Below, one piece after another: positions 1 through 4,770 of a DNA stretch of 32,050 nt. The DNA comes from a virus: the IMG/VR virus record IMGVR_UViG_3300017971_000610, positions 1-32,050 of that record; one strand, given 5' to 3'. A program made the position numbers and the translations under genes. The number at the start of each line of letters is the position of its first letter. Position 1 is the stretch's first letter. The notes under the pieces were generated by a model. The model was not told where the DNA came from. It was given only the letters and a program-made list of their open reading frames with translations, and ran no database searches.

Positions 1-90
1 CGAGCGCGGGAAGTCACCGAAGGACCCCAAACCCGGTCGCGTGGTTGTGTCGGTGTTGCGGTGTTGCGCAACGCCTCCCGCCTCACTCAT
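1..90 (-). CDS. Small hypothetical protein, N-terminal part (cut by window edge)
   Basis: An ATG at 90-88 opens a frame that stays open for 30 codons to base 1. It overlaps the stop of the preceding DUF7696-like gene (83-85) by 8 nt, the same packing as the rest of this operon. The visible peptide begins MSEAGGVAQHR and is rich in Thr, Gly and Arg, with no recognisable domain. If the window is circular, it continues in frame at 32050 and ends after 45 codons, just before the primase-helicase gene. The operon position suggests an early phage gene. Function is unknown. The start is supported by coupling to the upstream stop, not by a good ribosome binding site. Confidence 0.5.
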   Translation of the reverse strand, partial: MSEAGGVAQHRNTDTTTRPGLGSFGDFPRS

Positions 91-298
91 GACGAGGGGT
101 CGGGAGTCGGGCAAGGTGGTAGCGCAGCGCGACGACTGCATCCAACCCGCGCCGGCGCTCGACCTTGTCGAGGTAATCGAGGCGGCGCGCACGCGACCAC
201 CCGGCCAGCATGCGCGCTTCACACTCGGCCATGTGGCGTGCGGTGTAGGTTGGCAAGGGGTCATCACAGCAGGCCGGGCAGCGACAACGCCAGCTCAA
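83..298 (-). CDS. DUF7696-like small phage protein (71 aa, TTG start)
   Basis: The frame holds a C-terminal stretch with the pattern HMAECEAR, then RRLDYLDKVERRRG, then an Arg-rich helix. From memory this resembles the small phage proteins grouped as DUF7696, usually found just upstream of replication genes; their function is unknown. The chosen start is a TTG at 298-296 that overlaps the TGA of the membrane-protein gene (TTGA). There is no ATG before residue 28. The N-terminus has three cysteines (RCRCPACC), which could bind metal, but this is only a guess. It lies in the leftward early operon. An alternative is an internal ATG start at HMAECEAR, which would remove the Cys-rich part. Confidence 0.6.
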   Translation of the reverse strand: MSWRCRCPACCDDPLPTYTARHMAECEARMLAGWSRARRLDYLDKVERRRGLDAVVALRYHLARLPTPRHE

Positions 299-531
299 AG
301 CGACGACGGTGGCGTGGCGCGGCGGGCGCTGGCCTTGCGGGCAGCCTCGATTTGACGTTGAAGACGGCGCTTGTAACGGTCGAGCGACCAGTTGGCGATG
401 TCCAGCAGCACACCCAGCGCGATCAGCGCCACGCCGACAGCCGCCACTACCTTCCACCATGGCTCGCCGGTGAGCTGCTGCATGATGAGCCCGCCGAATA
501 ACAGGACAAGCGCAGAGGGGTAGCTGGTCAT
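295..531 (-). CDS. Small membrane protein (78 aa)
   Basis: The start is the ATG at 531-529, which overlaps the previous stop as ATGA and follows a GGAGA motif. The protein has two hydrophobic stretches: roughly residues 5-20 (ALVLLFGGLIMQQL) and 28-46 (VVAAVGVALIALGVLLDIA). A strongly basic tail rich in Arg and Lys follows. The topology is like a small two-pass phage membrane protein. A holin role is possible from size and topology, but its place among early genes rather than beside the muramidase makes an early membrane function just as likely. No family was recognised. Confidence 0.65.
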   Translation of the reverse strand: MTSYPSALVLLFGGLIMQQLTGEPWWKVVAAVGVALIALGVLLDIANWSLDRYKRRLQRQIEAARKASARRATPPSSL

Positions 532-863
532 GGTGTGTCTCCCTTGGTGGTTTTTTCGTTGTTGCGCCACGGCCTGAGCATCGCCAGCAGCCGTGGCAGG
601 TATTCGCTCGAATGCACCGCGCCGGCCAGCACCGCGTCGCCGACGTGGCAGTCGAAGCCCGCGCTGGTGATATTCACCGGAAAGTTGGGCGCCGGGTGGT
701 GTTCGATATGCACGACCAGCCCGCCATAGTGACGCACCGCGGCGGCGTCGTTGGCGTGCAGGATGCGGCGTATGCCCAGCGCCGGGTCCGGCCATTGCGC
801 CTGCAGGTAATCCCGACAGGCGCCAAAGGTCACATGATCACAACAGGCAATGCCGATCAGCAT
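528..863 (-). CDS. Hypothetical early protein (111 aa)
   Basis: The start is the ATG at 863-861 (MLIGIACCDHV), which overlaps the end of the upstream Cys-rich gene by 7 nt. The product looks like a compact, soluble alpha/beta protein: a hydrophobic beta-like start, a central GGLVVHIEHHP segment and a C-terminal helix ending in a charged tail (WRNNEKTTKGDTP). I do not recognise a family. Position 3 in a tightly coupled leftward operon behind an HTH regulator suggests an early host-takeover or replication-support role, which is inference only. Confidence 0.6.
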   Translation of the reverse strand: MLIGIACCDHVTFGACRDYLQAQWPDPALGIRRILHANDAAAVRHYGGLVVHIEHHPAPNFPVNITSAGFDCHVGDAVLAGAVHSSEYLPRLLAMLRPWRNNEKTTKGDTP

Positions 864-991
864 GGGCGCTGATTCTCCCAGCGCACCTGATCGCGGCGAC
901 AGCTCGCGCAATACAGGCCCCATTCGGCCGGTTGAAGCGGCTCGGCGCAGGCCATGCACTTGCCCTCGTCAGGCTGATCGGCGCAGCTCAT
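857..991 (-). CDS. Small Cys-rich putative zinc-finger protein (44 aa)
   Basis: This short frame contains two paired cysteines, CMAC and CASC, about 17 residues apart: a C-x2-C...C-x2-C arrangement typical of small zinc ribbons (DksA/TraR-like or rubredoxin-like knuckles). I chose the ATG at 991-989 (MSCADQPDEGKC). The frame is open further upstream, so a longer form starting up to 1057 is possible, overlapping the HTH gene more deeply. It ends at 857, overlapping the next gene. Small zinc-ribbon proteins are common in phage early operons and often touch host transcription, but no specific role can be read here. Confidence 0.55.
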   Translation of the reverse strand: MSCADQPDEGKCMACAEPLQPAEWGLYCASCRRDQVRWENQRPC

Positions 992-1217
992 GCGCGCGGC
1001 CTGTATCAGTCGGTCCAGAATCACCACCGCGATCTGCGCTTCGCGCGAGATAGGCATACAGGCGCTCCATCCGGCGCACGCCGGGATCCTTGATGTTGCC
1101 GGCCATCACATTGGACCACCAGCGCTTTGATAGCCCGAGATCGCGACAAATCACATTCACCGGCACGTCGGTGGATCGCATCAGCGCCAGGGTCGGTTCG
1201 TAAAGCTTGATGTCCAT
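969..1217 (-). CDS. Cro/CI-type helix-turn-helix regulator (82 aa)
   Basis: The protein has a lambda-repressor-like HTH: VNVICRDLGLSKRWWSNVMAG at about residues 20-40, in which CRDLGLSKRWWSNV fits helix-turn-recognition helix, followed by a further helix (VRRMERLYAYLAR). Residues after 60 are polar and probably disordered. It is the first gene of the leftward operon and faces the rightward operon across a 153-bp control region, the usual position for a Cro- or CI-like switch protein. No dimerisation or peptidase domain is present, so it is more Cro-like than CI-like. The ATG at 1217 has no visible Shine-Dalgarno. A promoter candidate placed for a nearly leaderless message could explain this. 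An internal start at Met13 is possible. Confidence 0.7.
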   Translation of the reverse strand: MDIKLYEPTLALMRSTDVPVNVICRDLGLSKRWWSNVMAGNIKDPGVRRMERLYAYLARSADRGGDSGPTDTGRAHELRRSA

Positions 1218-1370
1218 GGCGGGAAAGCGTGGCGCATAGTGCGCGGGAAGTCAAGCAACAAAAAGCGCGGCGCTTTTTTGTGCTTTACCTTGTGCCGTTT
1301 CTAAATTATGGTCGGATTAGCCTTGTGCACAATGTTCAGGGCTCTACACTAATCAACGCGGAGAAACGCC
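1218..1370. promoter_or_regulatory. Divergent control region with candidate operators
   Basis: This AT-richer gap separates the leftward HTH gene and the rightward operon. The hexamer TTGTGC occurs three times on the plus strand, at 1278-1283, 1290-1295 and 1323-1328. The third copy is half of a perfect palindrome, TTGTGCACAA (1323-1332). These are candidate binding sites for the HTH protein. Rightward promoter candidates are TTTACC(1284-1289)-17-TATGGT(1307-1312) and TTGTGC(1323-1328)-16-TACACT(1345-1350); the second would place the operator over the -35. A weak leftward candidate is TTGTTG(1256-1261)-17-TATGCG(1233-1238). The rightward gene has a GGAGA ribosome site at 1361-1365. All promoter calls are by eye. 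Confidence 0.5.
1260..1279. terminator. Perfect AAAAAGCGC/GCGCTTTTT hairpin, bidirectional terminator or operator
   Basis: A perfect inverted repeat, AAAAAGCGC then G then GCGCTTTTT, is flanked by A and T runs on both strands. It has the form of a bidirectional intrinsic terminator, with a short GC stem and a U tract in either direction. It lies between two divergent start regions, where it would insulate the two operons, or it could act as a symmetrical protein-binding site. The stem is short (4 GC pairs), so efficiency is uncertain. Confidence 0.45.
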
Positions 1371-1583
1371 ATGAAAAAACGCGCGGTACGGCTTTACGTC
1401 GACCCCGACATCCCCCTGGTTGAAATCATCCGGGCCATCAGCACGATCGGCTGCACCCTGCGCGGCTGCAAAAGCCCGGAAGGTGACAGCGTGATCATCA
1501 CCCCGGTCACGGACAAGCGGCCGGCGCAGGCCACCTTGGCCGACAATGTCGTCCCTTTTGTCGAACCGGAGAAGCGCCAATGA
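1371..1583 (+). CDS. Hypothetical protein (70 aa), first gene of rightward operon
   Basis: The start ATG is preceded by GGAGAAACGCC, a good ribosome binding site. The protein begins MKKRAVRLYVDPDIPLVEII and continues with one long helix (IPLVEIIRAISTIG), a short Cys-x3-Cys stretch (CTLRGC) and an acidic/polar tail. It looks small, soluble and compact. No family was recognised. It is the first of four overlapping genes transcribed away from the HTH regulator and is therefore likely controlled from the shared switch region. An early or lysogeny-side role is inferred from position alone. Confidence 0.65.
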   Translation: MKKRAVRLYVDPDIPLVEIIRAISTIGCTLRGCKSPEGDSVIITPVTDKRPAQATLADNVVPFVEPEKRQ

Positions 1584-1723
1584 TCCCCGCACACTGGCCC
1601 AGCTTTATCGACGGCATGATCGCCGGCGCGGCCCTGATGGCCGTGTTGTTGCTGGCGATCGAAATCGTCGCCAGTTACCAATCGCGCAAGCGCGCTAAGA
1701 GGTTTACCGATGAACGATCTTAA
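1580..1723 (+). CDS. Small single-pass membrane protein (47 aa)
   Basis: The ATG at 1580 overlaps the upstream TGA (ATGA), and the frame ends with TAA at 1721-1723, inside the start of the next gene. It encodes one strongly hydrophobic helix, MAVLLLAIEIVAS with preceding IAGAAL, at about residues 13-32. A short N-terminal segment containing Trp and Pro precedes it, and a basic tail (QSRKRAKR) that would sit in the cytoplasm follows. Coupled position and typical topology support a real gene despite its length. The role is unknown; small phage membrane proteins of this type include superinfection-exclusion and lysis-timing factors. Confidence 0.6.
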   Translation: MIPAHWPSFIDGMIAGAALMAVLLLAIEIVASYQSRKRAKRFTDERS

Positions 1724-1916
1724 ACAGCTTCCGCTGCTGCGGAACCGCGCAGCAACAAACGCCCTCGACGATTTGGCCGATTGGTCAACGCGCGCGGGGT
1801 CATGGATTGACCAGGAACTCGAACACCGCGCCGATGTTGGCGAGCGCCCGGACACCCGCGCCGGCATCGCCTTGTTGCGCGATCTGCGCGAGCTGGTGCA
1901 GGAGATCGAGTTATGA
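1710..1916 (+). CDS. Hypothetical helical protein (68 aa)
   Basis: The ATG at 1710 lies 14 nt inside the end of the preceding gene, behind an AAGAGG ribosome site. The predicted product is almost entirely amphipathic helix, with many Leu, Ala, Arg and Asp residues (ALDDLADWSTRAG, then LLRDLRELVQEIEL). There are no cysteines and no membrane segment. No family was recognised. The stop overlaps the ATG of the zinc-ribbon gene as ATGA, so translation is probably coupled. Confidence 0.6.
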   Translation: MNDLKQLPLLRNRAATNALDDLADWSTRAGSWIDQELEHRADVGERPDTRAGIALLRDLRELVQEIEL

Positions 1917-2167
1917 AATGTCCCAAGTGTGGCAGCGAAACCACCCGCACGGCCGACAGCAGGCCCACCGCCGGCGGTTTGATGATCCGGCGCCGGCGCG
2001 TGTGCCGGGATTGCCGTTTTCGCTGGTCGACGATCGAGGCCCCGATCGGGGATCCGGCGTTGCTGATCGAGGCCTGCGGCCTGATCGAACCCTTCCAGGC
2101 CGTGCAGGCGGCCTCGCATCACCTGGCCAAGACCTTGGCCGCGATCGAGCCCACCGATCTCGATTAG
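1913..2167 (+). CDS. NrdR-like zinc-ribbon protein lacking the ATP cone (84 aa)
   Basis: The N-terminus has MKCPKCGSETTRTADSR, then RRRRVCRDCRFRWSTIE. This matches the arrangement of the NrdR zinc ribbon: CPxCG, a DSR motif, Arg-rich RRRR, a second CxxC, and an aromatic followed by T-E. In NrdR this ribbon binds DNA upstream of ribonucleotide reductase genes, and an ATP-cone domain follows. Here the second half (residues 45-84) is a short helical tail with no ATP-cone motif, so nucleotide sensing is not expected. It could be a phage DNA-binding regulator built from the ribbon alone, or an anti-NrdR decoy. It is the last gene of the rightward operon, followed by two terminators. Confidence 0.75.
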   Translation: MKCPKCGSETTRTADSRPTAGGLMIRRRRVCRDCRFRWSTIEAPIGDPALLIEACGLIEPFQAVQAASHHLAKTLAAIEPTDLD

Positions 2168-2192
2168 TCGCCGGTTTTTGTGCAGCGGCGGC

Positions 2193-2225
2193 AAGGCCCC
2201 GGCAGGATGCCGGGGTCGCCTTTTT
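2193..2225 (+). terminator. Rho-independent terminator of rightward operon (first)
   Basis: The stem CCCCGGCA (2197-2204), a GGA loop and TGCCGGGG (2208-2215) are followed by TCGCC and a run of five T (2221-2225) on the plus strand. It lies 26 nt after the stop of the zinc-ribbon gene. There is no T run on the minus strand, so it is oriented for rightward transcription. Confidence 0.75.
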
Positions 2226-2288
2226 CCTATCCAGATCAGCCACAGCGCCCGGCGTCGACTGCGGATAACCGCACGCCGCGCGCGGATC

Positions 2289-2316
2289 ATTCACCCCGGC
2301 CAGGTGCCGGGGTTTT
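2289..2316 (+). terminator. Second rho-independent terminator, at the convergence point
   Basis: CCCCGGC, a short loop and GCCGGGG are followed by TTTTTT on the plus strand. The stem is nearly the same as that of the terminator about 90 bp upstream, suggesting a duplicated terminator. Its T run abuts the TAA stop of the oppositely oriented tail gene (2317-2319). No U tract follows the hairpin in the leftward direction. Confidence 0.75.
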
Positions 2317-4041
2317 TTATATGTACTGGTAGCGGTCGCCCGAATAGCTCACAAACAGCGTGACATCGGCCGAACTGCTCTCCTCGCTCACCGGCTGCCA
2401 GCTCCACACCAGTTTGCGGAGATCCGGCACCTTGCGCGCGGTGCCCAGCGGCGCGTGCGCGGTGGTCTGGTCCAGCAGCTCAGACGCGGTGCCGGCCTCG
2501 TTCACACCGACCACGTTCTCGTGCATATCGCGATTGACGCCGGCGAGCTGCGGATAGTCCAACAAGACGTAGGCCAGGTTCGAGGCCAGCAGGCGCATCT
2601 CATGGTAGACGGTCATATCAGGGAAACCGGTCACGGCCTGGCCGTCGACTTCCGCCTCTTGTCCGCTGGTCGGTGTGTCGGCGCTCGGCAGGCTGCCACA
2701 GTTGGGATATTGGAAGCCGGTGCCGCCGCCGAAAGTCTGGATCAGGTCGTGGTCTTCGGTCCAGTTGTCGGACAGGGTCTCGACGCTGTAGACCTCACCG
2801 AACACGCTGATCGACAGCGACCAGTATTTGCGCGTGCTGGTGCGCGTGCGCGTGCCTAGCGTCGCCGCCCCTTGCGTGCAACTGGTGTAATACCAGCCCG
2901 TCGGCCCGCCATCATAGGAAAAGCTCGGGCCGTCGGTCAGGCAGTTGTTCAGGTCAAAGGTGGCCGAATAGGCGCCCTCCAGCGTCACCGTGGTGTAGCC
3001 GCTGTCGTTGTGCTCGATCACCGAGCGCTCGATGGTGCCGTCCGGCGTCTTGTAAAGCACCGCGTCGTATTCGATCCCGGTGCGGCTGGTCGCGTAGGGG
3101 TTGTCGCCCTGCTGGTTGGTGAAGGACGCCGTAAACGTGTACTCGAGCGTTTCATCCGCCGGGCAGGCGCCGCCGGTCGGCGCGGTCGGTTGCGCGGTCT
3201 CGGACAGATCCCAGCTATACGGCGTGCCCCAGGCCGCGCTGGTCCACTTCTGCCGATTGGTGACCAGCGGTGTGGTGCCGGTCTCGTACGCCATGTCCTC
3301 GGTAAGCGTGGCGGTGATGCCGTTGCCGTCGTCGTCGATGTCACCGAGCCCGCTGATCGCGATCTCAAGCACCGCCACGGTTGAATCGTTAACCGGCCAG
3401 AAGTCGGTGCGGCTGTATATCTCGGCGGTCTCGGGATAGACCGCCGCGCATATCGCCTGGTCGGTACAGCGGATATTGACAAACACCGACGCCCCGTCGG
3501 GGCTTGGCGCGATGGTCTCGGCGGTTGCCACGATCAGCTCGTCGATGACATCGGCGGCGGTGTAACTGCCACCGTACCAGCTCGGGATCTCCGGCGCCCA
3601 GCTCGACAGCGTCGCCAGCACCTGCGGCGTGAACGACCGATCGCGCCCGCTGCGCCCGAACAGCGCATCCAGCCACAGCTTGAAGGTCATGGTCGCGCCG
3701 TTGTCGATCGCCTCCAGGCGCATCACCCAGGTCGCGCCGCCGGCGTCGCAGTACAGCCATGAATCTGCACCCAGCGCCGGCCCGCCGTTGACGTTGTGTT
3801 GCGGCCCGGTCAACAGCGCATAGTCGCGCCAGGTGTGGCCCTGCGCGGTATCGCGCGCCACCTGCGCGGTGTTGCGCGAGACTCCGGGCGCCTGCGGGTG
3901 GCGTACCGCCTTGCAGGGTCCGACAAAGCCGGTAGCGTCATAGGCGACGGTCTTGTTGCCGACCGTGGTCGGCAGCACGCCGTCGGTGGCCAGGCCGTGC
4001 CAGGGCATTCCCTGCGCCTTGAACGGGCGCAGTTTGTTCAC
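2317..4041 (-). CDS. Putative tail tip/structural protein (574 aa)
   Basis: This is the last gene of the leftward late operon. The start ATG at 4041 overlaps the previous stop. The protein is rich in Thr, Ser, Gly, Tyr and Asp with many beta-strand-like segments, short aromatic patches (WSWQPVSEESSSADVTLFV near the end) and several Cys-Pro/Cys-Thr sites, as in extracellular phage tail proteins. The N-terminus (MNKLRPFKAQGMPW) has no signal peptide. No domain was recognised. Its position downstream of the tail hub-like protein argues for a tail tip or receptor-contact component. It could also be a minor fibre. Confidence 0.6.
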   Translation of the reverse strand: MNKLRPFKAQGMPWHGLATDGVLPTTVGNKTVAYDATGFVGPCKAVRHPQAPGVSRNTAQVARDTAQGHTWRDYALLTGPQHNVNGGPALGADSWLYCDAGGATWVMRLEAIDNGATMTFKLWLDALFGRSGRDRSFTPQVLATLSSWAPEIPSWYGGSYTAADVIDELIVATAETIAPSPDGASVFVNIRCTDQAICAAVYPETAEIYSRTDFWPVNDSTVAVLEIAISGLGDIDDDGNGITATLTEDMAYETGTTPLVTNRQKWTSAAWGTPYSWDLSETAQPTAPTGGACPADETLEYTFTASFTNQQGDNPYATSRTGIEYDAVLYKTPDGTIERSVIEHNDSGYTTVTLEGAYSATFDLNNCLTDGPSFSYDGGPTGWYYTSCTQGAATLGTRTRTSTRKYWSLSISVFGEVYSVETLSDNWTEDHDLIQTFGGGTGFQYPNCGSLPSADTPTSGQEAEVDGQAVTGFPDMTVYHEMRLLASNLAYVLLDYPQLAGVNRDMHENVVGVNEAGTASELLDQTTAHAPLGTARKVPDLRKLVWSWQPVSEESSSADVTLFVSYSGDRYQYI

Positions 4042-4346
4042 GGCGTCATGTCGAGATGCTTGACCACCATCGACACCCCGGTGCCGTCGTCGTCGACGTA
4101 TTCGGTCTGATCGCCGTACTCATACACAAACAGCCCGTCGGAACTCACCAGGCTGTAATAGGTCGACCCGGCGTAGGCCTGCTCGACCAGCGGCGACACC
4201 AGGCCCCCCGGCGACGTGTCGGTTCCCGGAGGTACCGCTTCGGAGATCGCCTCGGGCAGGGCCTCGCGCACCGCCGGCGTATCCAGGCGCCCGGTGCCGC
4301 GCGGCTGCCGGGTCAGGCGCTGGATGGTGTCGTCGGCGGTGGTCAT
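4038..4346 (-). CDS. Hypothetical tail-region protein (102 aa)
   Basis: The start is the ATG at 4346-4344, overlapping the upstream stop (ATGA); its own stop overlaps the 574-aa gene start. The N-terminal half is polar and Pro/Arg-rich and probably extended. The C-terminal half contains YYSLVSSDGLFVYEYGD and a beta-like end, VSMVVKHLDMTP. The size and coupling between two tail tip genes suggest a small structural or assembly protein. No family was recognised. Confidence 0.55.
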   Translation of the reverse strand: MTTADDTIQRLTRQPRGTGRLDTPAVREALPEAISEAVPPGTDTSPGGLVSPLVEQAYAGSTYYSLVSSDGLFVYEYGDQTEYVDDDGTGVSMVVKHLDMTP

Positions 4347-4768
4347 GGGATCGCGGCCTCGTTGCGGGCGGTCAACTGCATGCGCATTTCCGTCGACTCG
4401 CCGCCGCCGGTCGAGTTGTCCCAGCGAAACCACACCCGCACCGCGTTGCCGGACCCGCCGAGGATGGTGGTGCCGAGCCCCAGCGTGGCGCCCGGCGTGG
4501 CGCCGGCCAGGCCGCCCTCGGTCAGGGCCAGGCGCATGTGGCTTTCCTCGACCCCGGACCCGGGCGCGCTGTCGTCGAACGAGACCTCGATCGGATCGAC
4601 CCCGGGATCACTGGTCGCCTGGATCTGGTTGGTGGCCGTCGGCGTGCCCACCCAGAACGAGCCGGTGCCAAAACTGCCGTCGACCGCCTGCGCGCTGAAG
4701 GTGTCGACGGCGTCGTCGAAGGCCTCGGTCAAGGCGGCGTCCTTGTATACGTTTGCGATCACTGTCAT
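4343..4768 (-). CDS. Hypothetical tail protein (141 aa)
   Basis: It starts at the ATG at 4768, 2 nt after the stop of the tail-hub fusion. The product is beta-rich and dominated by Gly, Thr, Ala and Asp, with a segment reading GGLAGATPGATLGLGTTI and a Trp-containing strand (VRVWFRWDNS). This fits a small virion or tail surface protein. Tight linkage to the flanking tail genes supports a structural role. No family was recognised. Confidence 0.55.
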   Translation of the reverse strand: MTVIANVYKDAALTEAFDDAVDTFSAQAVDGSFGTGSFWVGTPTATNQIQATSDPGVDPIEVSFDDSAPGSGVEESHMRLALTEGGLAGATPGATLGLGTTILGGSGNAVRVWFRWDNSTGGGESTEMRMQLTARNEAAIP

Positions 4769-4770
4769 GG

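Noticed and set aside
4-1253. 13-bp direct repeat GCGCGGGAAGTCA at 4-16 and 1241-1253 as an attachment or terminal repeat
   Set aside because: A repeat of this length is expected by chance in a GC-rich 32-kb sequence and no integrase is present.
1394-2290. Minus-strand frame of 298 codons opposite the rightward operon
   Set aside because: The plus strand has four coupled genes, a zinc-ribbon motif and two matching terminators; the minus frame has no start context and is Arg-rich.
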